64,000 bases of DNA. Source: Protonemura montana. Lineage: Eukaryota > Arthropoda > Insecta > Plecoptera > Nemouridae. Made by a program: the position numbers and the translations under genes. The stretch covers positions 14,993,021-15,057,020 of the forward strand of contig OX387602.1 in NCBI GenBank assembly GCA_947568835.1. Direction: 5' to 3'. The notes beneath the pieces are model-generated. The model saw only the letters and a program-made list of their open reading frames with translations. It was not told where the DNA came from and ran no database searches. Of the stretch, positions 39,061 through 49,830 are shown piece by piece. Position 1 is the stretch's first letter, and each line of letters opens with the position of its first letter.

Positions 39061-39497
39061 ACTAGCATCGTTGAGTGTAGGTTATAGGTAGAGAAACAAC
39101 GTTAATGTTAGTCTCTGCGTAAAAGATAGCCGCCAAATGACTACCTTACCGACAAAAATGCAGAGTACCAGAACGTCACGTTAAGTGGAGCCACTGTCGT
39201 AAGAAATTTAATTTCGATATTTATCGTAGGTTACTCGCTTTTTAATATTGTAACATGTATATCAATCGTTGAGGTAAACATTGATGGAGATTTTTTGAGC
39301 ATGAAAAGTCTCAAAAGTGAGTTAACCTACGAGAAATATCGAAATTAAAATTCAGACGACAGTGGCTCCACTTAACGAGATGTTCCGGTACTCTGCATTT
39401 TTGTCGGTAAGGTAGTCATTTGGCGGCTATCTTTTACGCAGAGACTGTAACATTGACGTTGTTTCTCTACCTATAACCTACACTCAACACTAGCATC
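39061..39497. mobile_element. 419-bp foldback/Mutator-like MITE with 9-bp target-site duplication
   Basis: The element spans 39070-39488. The left arm, about 39070-39236, and right arm, about 39320-39488, are near-perfect inverted copies of roughly 168 bp, beginning GTTGAGTGTAGGTTATAGG. A spacer of about 83 bp separates them. The differences are a few substitutions and one 2-nt gap. It is flanked by the perfect direct repeat ACTAGCATC at 39061-39069 and 39489-39497. Long terminal inverted repeats plus a 9-bp duplication fit Mutator-like elements (MULEs typically duplicate 8-11 bp). No transposase is present, so it is non-autonomous. High similarity of the arms suggests fairly recent insertion. 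It lies between the convergent ends of METTL14 and the GPR143-like gene. Confidence 0.92.
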
Positions 39498-40644
39498 TTT
39501 GAATGATGCTGTACTTGGGTGAATTTATATACAATTCTTTGATGGAGAAATGCAGCCATGGGTTGTCTTGGGGATTATAACTTGCTTAATCTGCTTTGCC
39601 TACATTACAAAATGATTATGGGCTATCATTTTTTTAAAGAAAAATTAATTTGGAACAGTTTCAGATACAAATAACTAGTGTTTGTGCTGCATATGCATTA
39701 ATGGTAAACTTTATTTTCTACAATTAAAAACTGGAATGTTTCCCTACGCTCAGGCACATCCATTGAGATGGCGGCTTATGAGCTTACTACACAATATTTA
39801 GAATTGACGCAAGTACCCGCCCCCTAGCATTCCTGCCAAAGTTAAGACTAGAATGCACGGAATGCACGGGTGGTTTGGATAAAATACTAGCTACTTCCTA
39901 TCTAATTATAAAAATGGCTTTAAGCTGCTAAAATAGTTAATTATAATTTACTGTGTCACTTTTTACCACTACAATTATTACAAAATATATCTGCTATTTA
40001 TCCAAAAATATTACCGAAATCGTGCTTAGCGTTTTTATTAAAGCGTCATGAAAGCGTGAATGAATTCAATACTAATAGCACTTGGTACTTGTTTCTAGAT
40101 TTAAGTCCAAGCTTAACCTTCTCTTCCAGTAGAAAATGTTTTTGCATTAACAGTAAAAAATATTACATAAGTAGAAGTATCGTAAAGTTTACAGAAAAAG
40201 GTTATATAAAGGTAAAAAAATGTCTCCTCAAACAAGACGCACACCTTAGTGATACTGATATGTTACCAAAAGCAATGCATCGAAGCATGTTTAATTCATT
40301 TCAAAGAAACAGTTAAAAAACTGTCAGATTGAATAGCAAGCAAACTTCACAACAACTTCCATAAGATTATTTCATCATTCACCCCCAGCAAATTATACAA
40401 AATCTCCTCTGTCAATAGTGTTGCTTAAACTAACAGGGTACATATGTATCACTAGCTGCAAACCAAAAATGCACAAATAAAGTAATTAATGACATTTTTC
40501 ATAATTTTTTAAATGTACACAATATTCATTTCAATTAAGTGGCAAGTACCCAGCTGCAAGAAATTATAAAAAAGAACCTAACTTACTTTTAAAAAAGTGA
40601 CAGCTTTGATAAGAAAGACTCGTGGTTTGCTAATTCTCGGAACG
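39498..40644. other. Convergent intergenic region beyond the MITE
   Basis: No coding exon is seen. The 3' end of the minus-strand GPR143-like gene (stop at 40645) must extend into it. It is AT-rich, and no minus-strand polyadenylation signal close to the stop could be chosen with confidence. Confidence 0.5.
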
Positions 40645-43282
40645 CTATCGATCATCGGCCAATGAGTCGTTGATGCACTTCTGTCCAGTCACTCTGAACT
40701 CGTGCTTCTGTAGCAAGGGTGTTGCTTCGCTGGCAGCTGACGGGGACGTGGTGGATGGACTTGCTGACGACACCGAAAAGCGTCGACGGCAAGGCAAGTA
40801 GACCTTCTCGTTTCCTGACCAACTGCGGTAGACCAGTGAGTTGAATGCTGCTTGCAGAGGATTCGTGACAGCCTGTAATTGGTAATATGCGTGCTGATAA
40901 GATGTGTAAATTTCAGATTTGAGAATACATAATGCTGAATGACTCTTGTCTTGTCATTTTTCCATGTACTAGATACATAAATTCAGCGGATTTAGCTGCA
41001 TTTAGACCCGGTTGGATAAGAAGGTAATCTTTAGAAGCTCCGTCAGGCGATCTAAGAATCTCCATGGCTTCCAAACTTTGCATCTACCATTGAATCTCGT
41101 ATGCTTGAAAGTTTTTTTGTTTTCAAGGTTGGCAATGAAAATTAAATTACCTTAGAAAAGATGGAGTATAGTATGTCCAGCAATTACAGAATTAACATTT
41201 ACTTGTAATCCACGATACAAGATAAAACAATATGAGATATCAGTCTGCATCTTTATGTACTTCTACCATTGTCAACTAAGTCAGTAAGTTGAACGATTTC
41301 TCTCGCCACATAAAGCTTTTAGCAGCATTTGATCCAAATTGTACAGTTTAAAACGATAGATGTCAGCATCTCACCATGGTATACCAAAGAGAAACCACAA
41401 AATCTCCTGGCAGATTCGACCAAAGGGTCCACAGCAAGAAACTGTTGATGAGATTTGGCAGCCAGCAAACATATAGCGCGATGTTGATGAACGCAAACTT
41501 GACGCGAACGGCATCAACCAGACTGCGCTCCTTGCGTGTGTACTGCCCCATGCCACACGCCACCACGCGTTGCACGTCCTGAGATGCCTGCATGTAGAGT
41601 GCCGGACACGCAACCATCACGACAGCCAACGGGACGTACGTGGCGCAGTAGTTAGGGAGCACGCGGGTCAAAGCCACAGCAAGACTAGCACGCGTTTGGC
41701 AACTGGAATGTAGTTTTCAAATGTGATTAGAGGAGGTGAATATTATTATGGGTACTTGGTTTTCTTAAGCTAACAGAGTTGATAGTCTGCAAGTAAATAA
41801 ATTTCAAACTTGCATCTGGTCACTGTATCTGCTAATTTATCTGTGAATTTATCTGAACAGCATCCAGTGTATGATTAGGCTGATTATCAGGGTGATTATG
41901 GGCCATCCCGTGGCACTTTCTGATTATATTCTTTTTTTATAAATGTAACTAAGCAAATCTGCGCCAAATTTAGAATATTACACTTCAGACGTTGAAAATT
42001 TGAAAATTGTTATTTCAGACTTTTAATTTCATGCTTATTAAGATGGGCCCAGGGCTATGTGACTCCATCCCTGCAACCCCTATGGTTTGTGATATTTTAA
42101 TTTTTTTTCGTATTTGTTCATACTTAGCATCGGGTAGATACAAGATGGCAAGCCCGATTGTCGTGAGGAACGCTGGCAGCAACCACGCGATAGCATGGTA
42201 CGTACTTGGCCAACCAGGGCGCTCTTTCAAAACCAGGCGCATATCAATTGCATAGCACAAAGTCCACATCCATGTGACAGTGTAGAAATACTGGATCCAT
42301 GCCTGAAAATTAATGCAAATAGTTGGCTACTAATGAATTGGTTGTAACTCATTCAATATCTGAACAAATTTTTATTTTTTTATTTTAATTTGTATTTATT
42401 CAGATTTTGATAAAATGCACAGAATACGTTGTTGTTATCTTACTTTGGATGGATTTGGCAAATTGCTGAAATAGATTTTCTAATCTATTTGAATAGATTT
42501 ATAAACATTTTCAGAATTTGCACATACTTTCCATGGACTTAAAACCGAAAGAGACCAAACTGTACAAGTGTGTTCATCTTACTAAAATAAAGTATGCCTG
42601 AAGTTTTCAGCTTCCTTACAAGTTTGTAAGCTCATTTGTTGTAACTAACAGATTTAACGCATTTTAAATTGTGATTCGATTTTGCCAAGATCATACTCAC
42701 AGAGGATATAGCACAGAAAAGAACGCTAATTGTGTCATTTTCTGGGTCCACTTCCCTCTTATACTTCAGCCACAAAGCTGCACGGACAAAAACACCTGGA
42801 AGAAAAAAAAATTAAGACTCAAGAAGTTTCTGCAAATGTGTGTGCAATAAAGAGGTACAAATGTTTGGAAAACTTGCCTAGAGAGGCCATTAAATCTGCA
42901 ATGGCTAACCAAACCAGAATACGACGGCCACGAGTGGCTGACGAGAACCATCGATGTGCCTGTGATGGCTCTTGTCGTGGAAGAATCTAAGGTGTGAGAA
43001 ATACGAATTAGGGGACTAGAAATATAAGCAAATATAATATGTTACTACTTGTCTTATAGTAGATAAATAAATAGGTAATTTAGCTCCTAGGCACTGTGCT
43101 AACTCGCTTTGCTCAACGTTGATGTAACATACCTGATAAAGAGCTCCTAATATTCCAAAGCCTGAAGAAATAAGGCTAACTGTGTTGTAGGAATCTGTGT
43201 TAAATTCCAGCATGTGAATAATTCCACTGTCATTTTTGGATGGTTCATGACAACAAAAGGTCTGAATAGTTGGATCTGCCAT
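40645..43282 (-). CDS. GPR143: GPR143/OA1-like G-protein-coupled receptor, 6 coding exons
   Basis: Exons in order 43282-43133, 42986-42878, 42795-42701, 42302-42124, 41702-41375 and 40872-40645 join to 1089 nt, encoding 362 residues (human 404). The N-terminus (QTFCCHEPS) aligns with the TFCCP start of human OA1. Further matches are the TM2 segment ILVWLAIADLMASLGVFVR, AWIQYFYTVTWMWTLCYAID, YHAIAWLLPAFLTT, a KFAFINIALYVCWLPNLIN segment for TM6, and NPLQAAFNSLVYRSW for TM7 (human NPAQGFLLSLAFYGW). Seven membrane segments are expected. In vertebrates the protein is intracellular, on melanosomes and lysosomes, binds L-DOPA and acts in pigmentation. Its job here is inferred only. The intron after exon 2 is GC-AG (AG|GCAAGT). 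It is divergent from the mTERF gene. Confidence 0.92.
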
Positions 43283-43630
43283 GATAATTTTGGCTATAGA
43301 TGGTCAATACCTTGATTCGTTAAGGATTACATAACGTTTATTAAACAAAAAATTCTAGGATAGCGGTTTGCCCATGCCTTTGATGGCTTTCCTTCACATA
43401 CAGGTTTATGTAAATAAGGTTGAAGGATCTCCCTCCTCTCCCTCCACTTTCAAGGTGATGAACCCCTCTCCTTCTTAAATTAAAATCAGCAACAGCTGAT
43501 GAGGCGCAACGACGTCTTCTGAACTTTTGAGGTTATTTAGGTTAAAACAAGTAAAAAGTTACAATATCAGCAGTTGCTTCCCTATAAAAAGAAAATTTTT
43601 TACGTGTTTATACTGTGTTGACAACTAGTA
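43283..43630. promoter_or_regulatory. Divergent promoter region shared by GPR143-like (-) and mTERF (+) genes
   Basis: Only 348 bp separate the two start codons. On the mTERF side a TATA-like tataaaaa lies at 43583-43590, about 41-48 bp before the ATG. This allows a very short leader if transcription starts near 43613. No equivalent is evident for the receptor. Confidence 0.55.
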
Positions 43631-45241
43631 ATGGCCGTTTATGGTGGTTTGTTTGCCACAAACAAATTAGCTTATAGAATAGCTGTGCATAAGCAAATAA
43701 AAGATTCTTTGAACCAATCGTTATTAATATTCTTTTCTACCACTTCTTACGCAAAAGTTCCTAAGCCATTAGTAAACAGGAATAAACAAAGACCTGCCAA
43801 TTGCCTAAGACAAAGTGATATTTTTATTTCAACCTTTCACACTCGATTTAACGCATATCAGGCACTAAACGACGATTACAATTTTGACGTAGATGTTGTT
43901 GAAACAAAAAAAGAAATTACTTTTGAAAAGGGAAAGAAGATTATTGCTGCAACGTTGCAAAAGGAACTTCACTGTACAAATAATGACGCCGAGGCAATGC
44001 TTAAAGCTTGCTATCGCCTCACGAGAATAACACGATATGATATTGCAGAGAGAATACAATGTTTCTATAGTTGCGGAATAAAAAATACGTTAATAATTGC
44101 TTCACCTTGGTTGCTCACCATCAAACGTGAGGACATTCCGTTACGTATTGAAAGTTTCAAGACAATGGGGTTGGAAATTGAAGAAGGAGGAGTGCACCTA
44201 TTAAAGATAAGAACCAAAATGTTGCATAAAATGAGCCAAATAGCAAAAGAAGACGAAGAAAATCGATTGCAACATTTGTGCGAGCTTCTAGGCATATCTG
44301 TACCAGAAGCGTGTCAAATTGTGGCAAAACATACAATACTGTACACAATGCCCTATCAACGCCTTGGTGAAATAATGAATATTTTGAATGGTAATGATAT
44401 TTATTAGTTGCACATAACTACCACAATTGAAAAATGTCTTCCCATTTCAAATATGGTACATTTTTTGTCCACAGCATATAATATTACTCGTGAAAATATC
44501 TTAAAAGATATGTGGGTATTTCGATATGATCCACGAACAATTGAAACCAGACTTAAAAAAGCTGCTGCCGTTGGCTACCCAAATATAAAACCATGGCTTA
44601 TACATTGTTCAGAGAAAAGTTATGAAAGGTAGGTAATATCATTTAACTAGACTCGTATATCGAGCCAGTTAGACAGCATGACCTCATGAAATGAGGCAAG
44701 CATTCCAGATTCCATTCATGCTTTACTAGTTTTTTCTCGAGGTATAATGATTTTGTCTAAAACGTTCACCATCTCACTGAGTGGGGTCAAAAAACAATAA
44801 TTAACAAATTATTTTGTCAACCTTTTTGCAAAAGCTAACAGGATTATTCGATTTAGATCCCTGGAAAGAAAATCTCAAGTATTGGACACTCTCGGGCCAA
44901 ATGGATCAGTTAAACAATACCTCTCCCATAGACTGGATTGCAGTTGCGAGAATATCATCGCACTTTACAGCAATTATCCACTGATAACCACAGTGCATAT
45001 CAACAAAATGAAAGAAACTCTTGACTACCTATTTGCAGAAAATTTCACAGCAGATCAAATAAAGTATGTACCTCGAATCTTGTGCCACAGCTTAGACACC
45101 ATTAAAGAACGCCTCGTCGAATTGCGCCAACTAGGTCACCCTCCAATGTCGTTATATACTCTTTGTCTCAGTAAGCGACAATTTGCTGAGCACGTCAAGA
45201 AATTAAAGATCCGGCAGAATCAGGATGCCGTTCGTGCTTAA
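43631..45241 (+). CDS. mTERF-family mitochondrial nucleic-acid-binding protein, 3 coding exons
   Basis: Exons 43631-44390, 44475-44628 and 44842-45241 join to 1314 nt, encoding 437 residues. The start of exon 3 is ambiguous: an alternative acceptor at 44857 keeps the frame and removes five residues. The N-terminus is basic and nearly free of acidic residues, as in mitochondrial presequences. The rest consists of repeated helical units with the mTERF pattern of Leu/Pro-spaced repeats, for example NTLIIASPWLLTIKREDIP, ILKDMWVFRYDPRTIETRL and IKYVPRILCHSLDTIKERL. Family members bind mitochondrial DNA or RNA through a superhelix and control transcription termination, replication pausing or ribosome assembly. 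Length and architecture suit insect mTTF or mTerf5, which I cannot tell apart here. Its stop is 236 bp from the convergent ATPAF2 stop. Confidence 0.86.
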
Positions 45242-45477
45242 CAAATTGTTTGGCAAGAATTTAAATTTATTTTTTATTTACTTACCCAAGACACCTATCA
45301 TTTTCCTGCATAATTGAACTAAGATATTAATTCGATTACCAACAGTTTAAGTGCATAGTCACAAGGATGTTGGTTGGTTTTGGGAAATCAATACAACATA
45401 ATTTATTTGTGAACATACTTATAATTTATTTCATCCTTGCATGCATCAACTCCTGGCTAGATCTCTGGTTGGGTTGC
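45242..45477. other. Short convergent 3' region between mTERF and ATPAF2
   Basis: Only 236 bp lie between the two stop codons, so the 3'UTRs are very short or overlap. Minus-strand AATAAA (plus-strand tttatt at 45425-45430) lies 48 nt past the ATPAF2 stop. No canonical plus-strand AATAAA was seen for mTERF. Confidence 0.6.
45425..45430 (-). promoter_or_regulatory. Polyadenylation signal AATAAA for ATPAF2
   Basis: Reads AATAAA on the minus strand, 48 nt downstream of the ATPAF2 stop codon. Confidence 0.65.
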
Positions 45478-48400
45478 TCATGCCCCGACTTGCTTTGATT
45501 TTATTACGAGCTGTGAAGAGTTTAGGTGGACAAAGAGTACGGCTGCTGCTAGCCGCGCTTGAGTCTCATGTTTGCTGAGATCGTGCGCCCACTCGACGCG
45601 GCCCCAATGCTTCACCTGCCGACAAAATGCTGTTAGTTTTTCTCAGATTTCCTTGCTTAGGTTACGTCTTGGGGAGGGGGGGGGGAGGAAGCTGTGCTAA
45701 AAGGCAAAAATATTGAAATAATTTCTATCTGTGCTCTCGCTATGCTTTGTCGGCGCTGCCTGACAAAGGGTAGCATTGCCTGAGCTTAGCTACGCTTAGC
45801 CTTGCTATCGCTTTGCGTAGTCATAATTATGAGCTAGTGTATTTGGCATTTATTTTTCAGAATGATAAAATTCTGTGAATATACCTACGTTCTGCTGAAT
45901 GCCATTTCCAAATAAAATGTTCACCAACACGTAAAAATAACATGTGTTTCTTGAATTTAAATTATTAGACCAAAATTTTCCCGGAATGAGTGATTGACGT
46001 ACACAATTGCAAGAAAAGATAGGTACGCGGCGTATACCCATTAAAATAGGTGGGTACGCGGCGCGTACATGAACGTACGCCCAAAATAACCACTGGGCCC
46101 GACATTTCATTAGACATCGTGGAGCAATTGACCCCCACAAGCGGTAGATTTAAAATATTACCTGAAACTCTTCTTCTAGCCGAGAGAGTTCAACTGCTTT
46201 TTCCACTGTGAGATATCGCTCCATGCAGCAAAGTGTTAAAATAACCGACTTCAGTGTTTCTACACCATAACAAAATCCTGAAAGAAAGGATTTTATGCCA
46301 TGAGACGATAAGAATTTGACTCTAATCTACTAAAAATAGCCTATGATAAAACATTAAAAGCATACCATGGATAGACCAATGATTGTGAGAGAGTAAATGT
46401 CTAGCAATTGCCGCTTTCGTCTCTGGACTAAGATTGATGCCACCGATATCTCTGACAGACTGGATGTTTACGTCAAATCGCTTGTTGAACCACTTCAGAG
46501 CAGGTTCCCATTCTTGTTGTTGTAGCTCATAAAGAAGAGGATCTTCTTCCTAAAAAGTGCAAGACATAATTAAGTAAGAAAATCTTCTAATTCCAGACAC
46601 AATCACTTATTATAAATAGAGAGAAATTAGGATGAAATCTTATTTAAATTGCAAACGCTTGCAATGCCCGGGGTATTTTATTATTAACAACACTATAACG
46701 TCTCAAAAATTGATGCCCAAACGCAGACTCGAACTCCGATTTCCACCTATCGCGGGTGTTGCTCTGAACCATTGAGCTATCTGGACACTGACTTTTTGAG
46801 ACGATTTTAGTGTATTTGATGAGAATGACAGTTCTCCAAGGAGTAGAACCATGAGGCTGTAAATACTCACAGTCACTCTGATTCTAGTGACGCTATATCA
46901 CGTCACAACCTGTCAAACTCGAATAACTCCAATTTGAAGTTGAAATTGTTATTGAGAGAGAAGTTTTTGAATTAGTGTGTTTGGAAGTTGTTGGAAATGA
47001 AGACTGAAGTTAAATAACCTGTATAAACAATTACTGAAAAGCTTTTTAAGGCATTTTACATCTGCACAATAATATAGAACAAACATAGACTGGTATGAAG
47101 TGCTTCAGAGCTACCATCTGATGATTGTGTAAGGAAATGTTTTGCTCTGAGAAACTTTTTGGTCCTCTCAAGGATCTTGACTTTTGCCAACATTTCATCT
47201 GCAATAGTGTACACATGTTCAAGAGATGTCCGCACAAAATGCTACAAAAAACCTCGGAAACCTTCAACGTCCTTATTCGGAAAGGGAAGCTAACTCAACA
47301 GAGCAAAACCGTTACGTACACAAACAGACAATTTTTTATCTTTTGCAGGCCAAATAATTTCTTAAATATTAAGTCGTTTTTAACTCTTGATTAGTTTTTC
47401 AACTCAAAGTTTAAACAGGCTGGCTTGCACTAGGGGTTTGAAACTTGCTTGATGACATTACAATCTCTGCTGGATTTGCACCAGCTCCAAGCAAGAGTGC
47501 TTGTACCCAAACACGAAATCACTAGCTGTTGGTGATACACTTGTGTTCCAACTGCACTGTCGAAATTCTTGTAGCAAGAAAAAGTGCTCTGGGAATGACC
47601 CGAGACTTGAGAGCAAACAACTCTGCCAGTCGAACTTGTGAAATTTGCACTGAGGCAGTCACACGCTCAGTCAAATACGCAGATCATACCCAATGCACAC
47701 CCGGGGCAGCCAGTCAAATATGACATTCGTTAAACAATCCTAATTCTAATTGGACCCAGTTCAACATCTTTCTCAACACCTAGTTGAAGCGGTAGAACAA
47801 TTCCCAGGGCGACTCTCGATCACTTGCAGTGAAACTAAAATATTTTGGTGTAAGTTTTGTTCAGTAACTGTAAGTCAGAGAAGTTTGTAAAAGGGAACTA
47901 AGATAAGATGATTTTCTATAACTATTTTTGCTTTATTTTAATCTAATTATTAAACCATTAACATCTGATTTCCCATTCCACCATTTTGTCAAGGAAAAGA
48001 CTTCCCTCTCTGACTGTTAAATAAAGAAATTAAATCATTAATTTTGTTGTGTGTAGTATGGGATGATTGACAAACAAGCAAAAAGTATCACTCACTTCCA
48101 GTAGAAAACAGCTAGTTAAAATGCATTGACACAAAATCTTTTGGGATTATACAGAATCCAGATGAATTGATCAACAACATAATATCAAGGCAATCAGTTT
48201 CTAGACATACAAATGGACAATCTAATAAAAGTATACTACTTACCCCTGCATGAAACAGTATTGTATCCGTATCAATGTAATTTGTGATGTGCTGCACCAA
48301 ATCATACTTGGTAAGCCTATTTGGATTATCTATTGCCGTGCTGCTGAGACCCGACTAAATAAAAAGAAATGCAAGGTAAGTATGGTAAAACTACAAACAA

Positions 48401-48885
48401 ACCATCAACATTACAAAGGCAGAACTGAAAAATTGACGTTAAAAGACAAATTATACCAAATGCATGTAGTTTTGAAGAATTTTCTCTTTTTGTGAATCCC
48501 ATTCTGCTGCAACCGCTATTGCCAAAGGTTCACTTTCGAGCTGGAAGGGATTTCCTCGTGGCGTCTTTAACTTCCTCTGATCAAGCGTTATTTCGTATAA
48601 GCCGTCACAGTTTATAACGTTCGTCTTTTGATAAAACTTTTTAGGCGGTGCTGTGATAACGAGAATGAAATTAGTACACGGTTATGTTTCAAGAAAGAAA
48701 AGTTGGGAAATAAGTAAGGTTAAGAAAATACGTTCATATACAAATGTTCACTCACCAGGATAATTTCGAACGAATGATATCGATGGGATAAACTTGCCTA
48801 TTTTGGTTAGACATAGTACATTTCTTGAACCAGAAAACATGCGGCTATTGAGACTTTTTACAAACATATTTACCGTTTTTGACAT
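45478..48885 (-). CDS. ATPAF2: ATP synthase F1 assembly factor 2 (ATP12 family), 6 coding exons
   Basis: Exons in order 48885-48756, 48650-48457, 48354-48244, 46549-46366, 46277-46162 and 45615-45478 join to 873 nt, encoding 290 residues (human 289). The first 40 or so residues are basic and hydroxylated, as in a mitochondrial presequence. Family blocks include KKFYQKTNV, LDQRKLKTPRGNPF, AIAVAAEWDSQ, NYIDTDTILFHA, LSRLEEEFQVKHWGRVEWAHD and the C-terminal AAAVLFVHL. Trp94 in EWDSQ matches the human Trp94 reported in complex V deficiency. Role: matrix chaperone that holds the F1 alpha subunit before alpha/beta assembly. Intron 3 (46550-48243) is far longer than the others and carries a tRNA-like element. 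It is divergent from the BTB gene. Confidence 0.95.
46690..46813 (-). repeat. tRNA-like sequence (46714-46787) framed by an inverted repeat
   Basis: On the minus strand a 74-nt segment has an A box (TAGCTCAATGG) and a B box (AGTTCGAGTCT). It also has a 7-bp acceptor stem with two G:U pairs (TGTCCAG/TTGGGCA), a perfect 4-bp D stem (GCTC/GAGC) and a 4-bp core anticodon stem. The T stem has one mismatch, and the base normally U33 is G, so it is probably not a working tRNA. Flanking it at 46699-46709 and 46793-46803 are the perfectly inverted 11-mers cgtctcaaaaa and tttttgagacg, extendable imperfectly to about 46690 and 46813. It lies in ATPAF2 intron 3, on the same strand as that gene. Likely a tRNA pseudogene or tRNA-derived mobile element. 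Confidence 0.7.
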
Positions 48886-49035
48886 CTCGCAGTTATTAAC
48901 CTCACACGCAGGTTTCGAACTCAGTCCCTTCGCGGGAACCGCGCAAGCGCTTCAATCGCCACAAAGTAAACAAAACAACTTGACACATGCTGCAGCTCTT
49001 TGCAACACACCACATGTCCTTGACAGGTAATTTTG
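48886..49035. promoter_or_regulatory. Divergent promoter region shared by ATPAF2 (-) and the BTB gene (+)
   Basis: About 150 bp separate the ATPAF2 start codon from the first upstream ATG of the BTB transcript. No TATA box is evident. The BTB gene appears to begin with a noncoding exon ending at 49153 (donor CAG|GTACGA), so the core promoters must be close together or overlapping. Confidence 0.5.
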
Positions 49036-49153
49036 ATGGGTTCAAGGTCTTCCCAAGAAAATTTTGAACCTTCTGAAAAGTTGTCTGGAATAACAAACGA
49101 AGACGGTGGCCACAGTGGCTTGGCTTCACTGCTTAGTGTTCGCAATATAACAG
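49036..49153 (+). other. Probable 5' exon of the BTB gene with an upstream open frame
   Basis: A strong donor (ACAG|GTACGA) at 49153 pairs with the acceptor tttgcag ending at 49830. Splicing them puts TAA CAG directly before ATG in the BTB frame, so the exon is noncoding for the BTB protein. An ATG at 49036 opens a different frame of 39 codons that, when spliced, runs about 14 codons into the BTB coding exon. This may be an overlapping upstream ORF, or transcription may start downstream of it. The 5' limit of the exon is unknown. Confidence 0.5.
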
Positions 49154-49830
49154 GTACGAATTTCACATCAACGTTTTTTTGTGTACTTACTGGCGCCATA
49201 GAATAATCACCTCAAAATAAATAGCCTGGTAATAGAAGTTAGAATAGGGTTAGAATGTGTTTCATGCAATAGCTTTGCCTCCTTCTCTTGATGATTGTTT
49301 GTTTATTTTGTTGCATGTGATCTGATCGGGTTCTCCCATTAGTTCATTTAATTCTGTAAATGTTGTCAAGAACATTAACTAACTTTTCTAATAAGCAAAT
49401 TTGATACAGTACTTGTGAACTGTAAGAATTAAAAACCAGAATTTCTTTGTAGTTTTTTATTAAGTTCCTATATGCAGACTATAGCAGCAGTAGGTATATA
49501 TACCACATTCTATGGTATGATCCGCAATATCGCCTATTAAATACTCAATCAGTAGTTCAGATGCATCTAGTAGTTCAGATTTATTTTAAAAGTAACTAAG
49601 CGGATATCAGTAATTTCTTAGTCGCTACCTAAATTGGCTAATAAATATCAGTATGTCAACTCTCTGCATAGGTTGTTATTACCCAACAGATTGTCTATAA
49701 CTAGGTCTAAAAACTACCAGCAACTACCAGCAAGCATTGCTCAAGCATGTAGGCATTTATCTACATAGGTACTATTCAATTCAATCTATGTGATCACTCT
49801 CATTTTGAATTTAGAATTTTCTCTTTGCAG

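Noticed and set aside
48921..49199. 92-codon minus-strand open frame (starting MAPVSTQKNVDV) upstream of ATPAF2
   Set aside because: It lies opposite the probable 5' exon of the BTB gene and is not needed by the complete 290-residue ATPAF2. It matches nothing I know, so it is probably the antisense shadow of the promoter/5' exon region.
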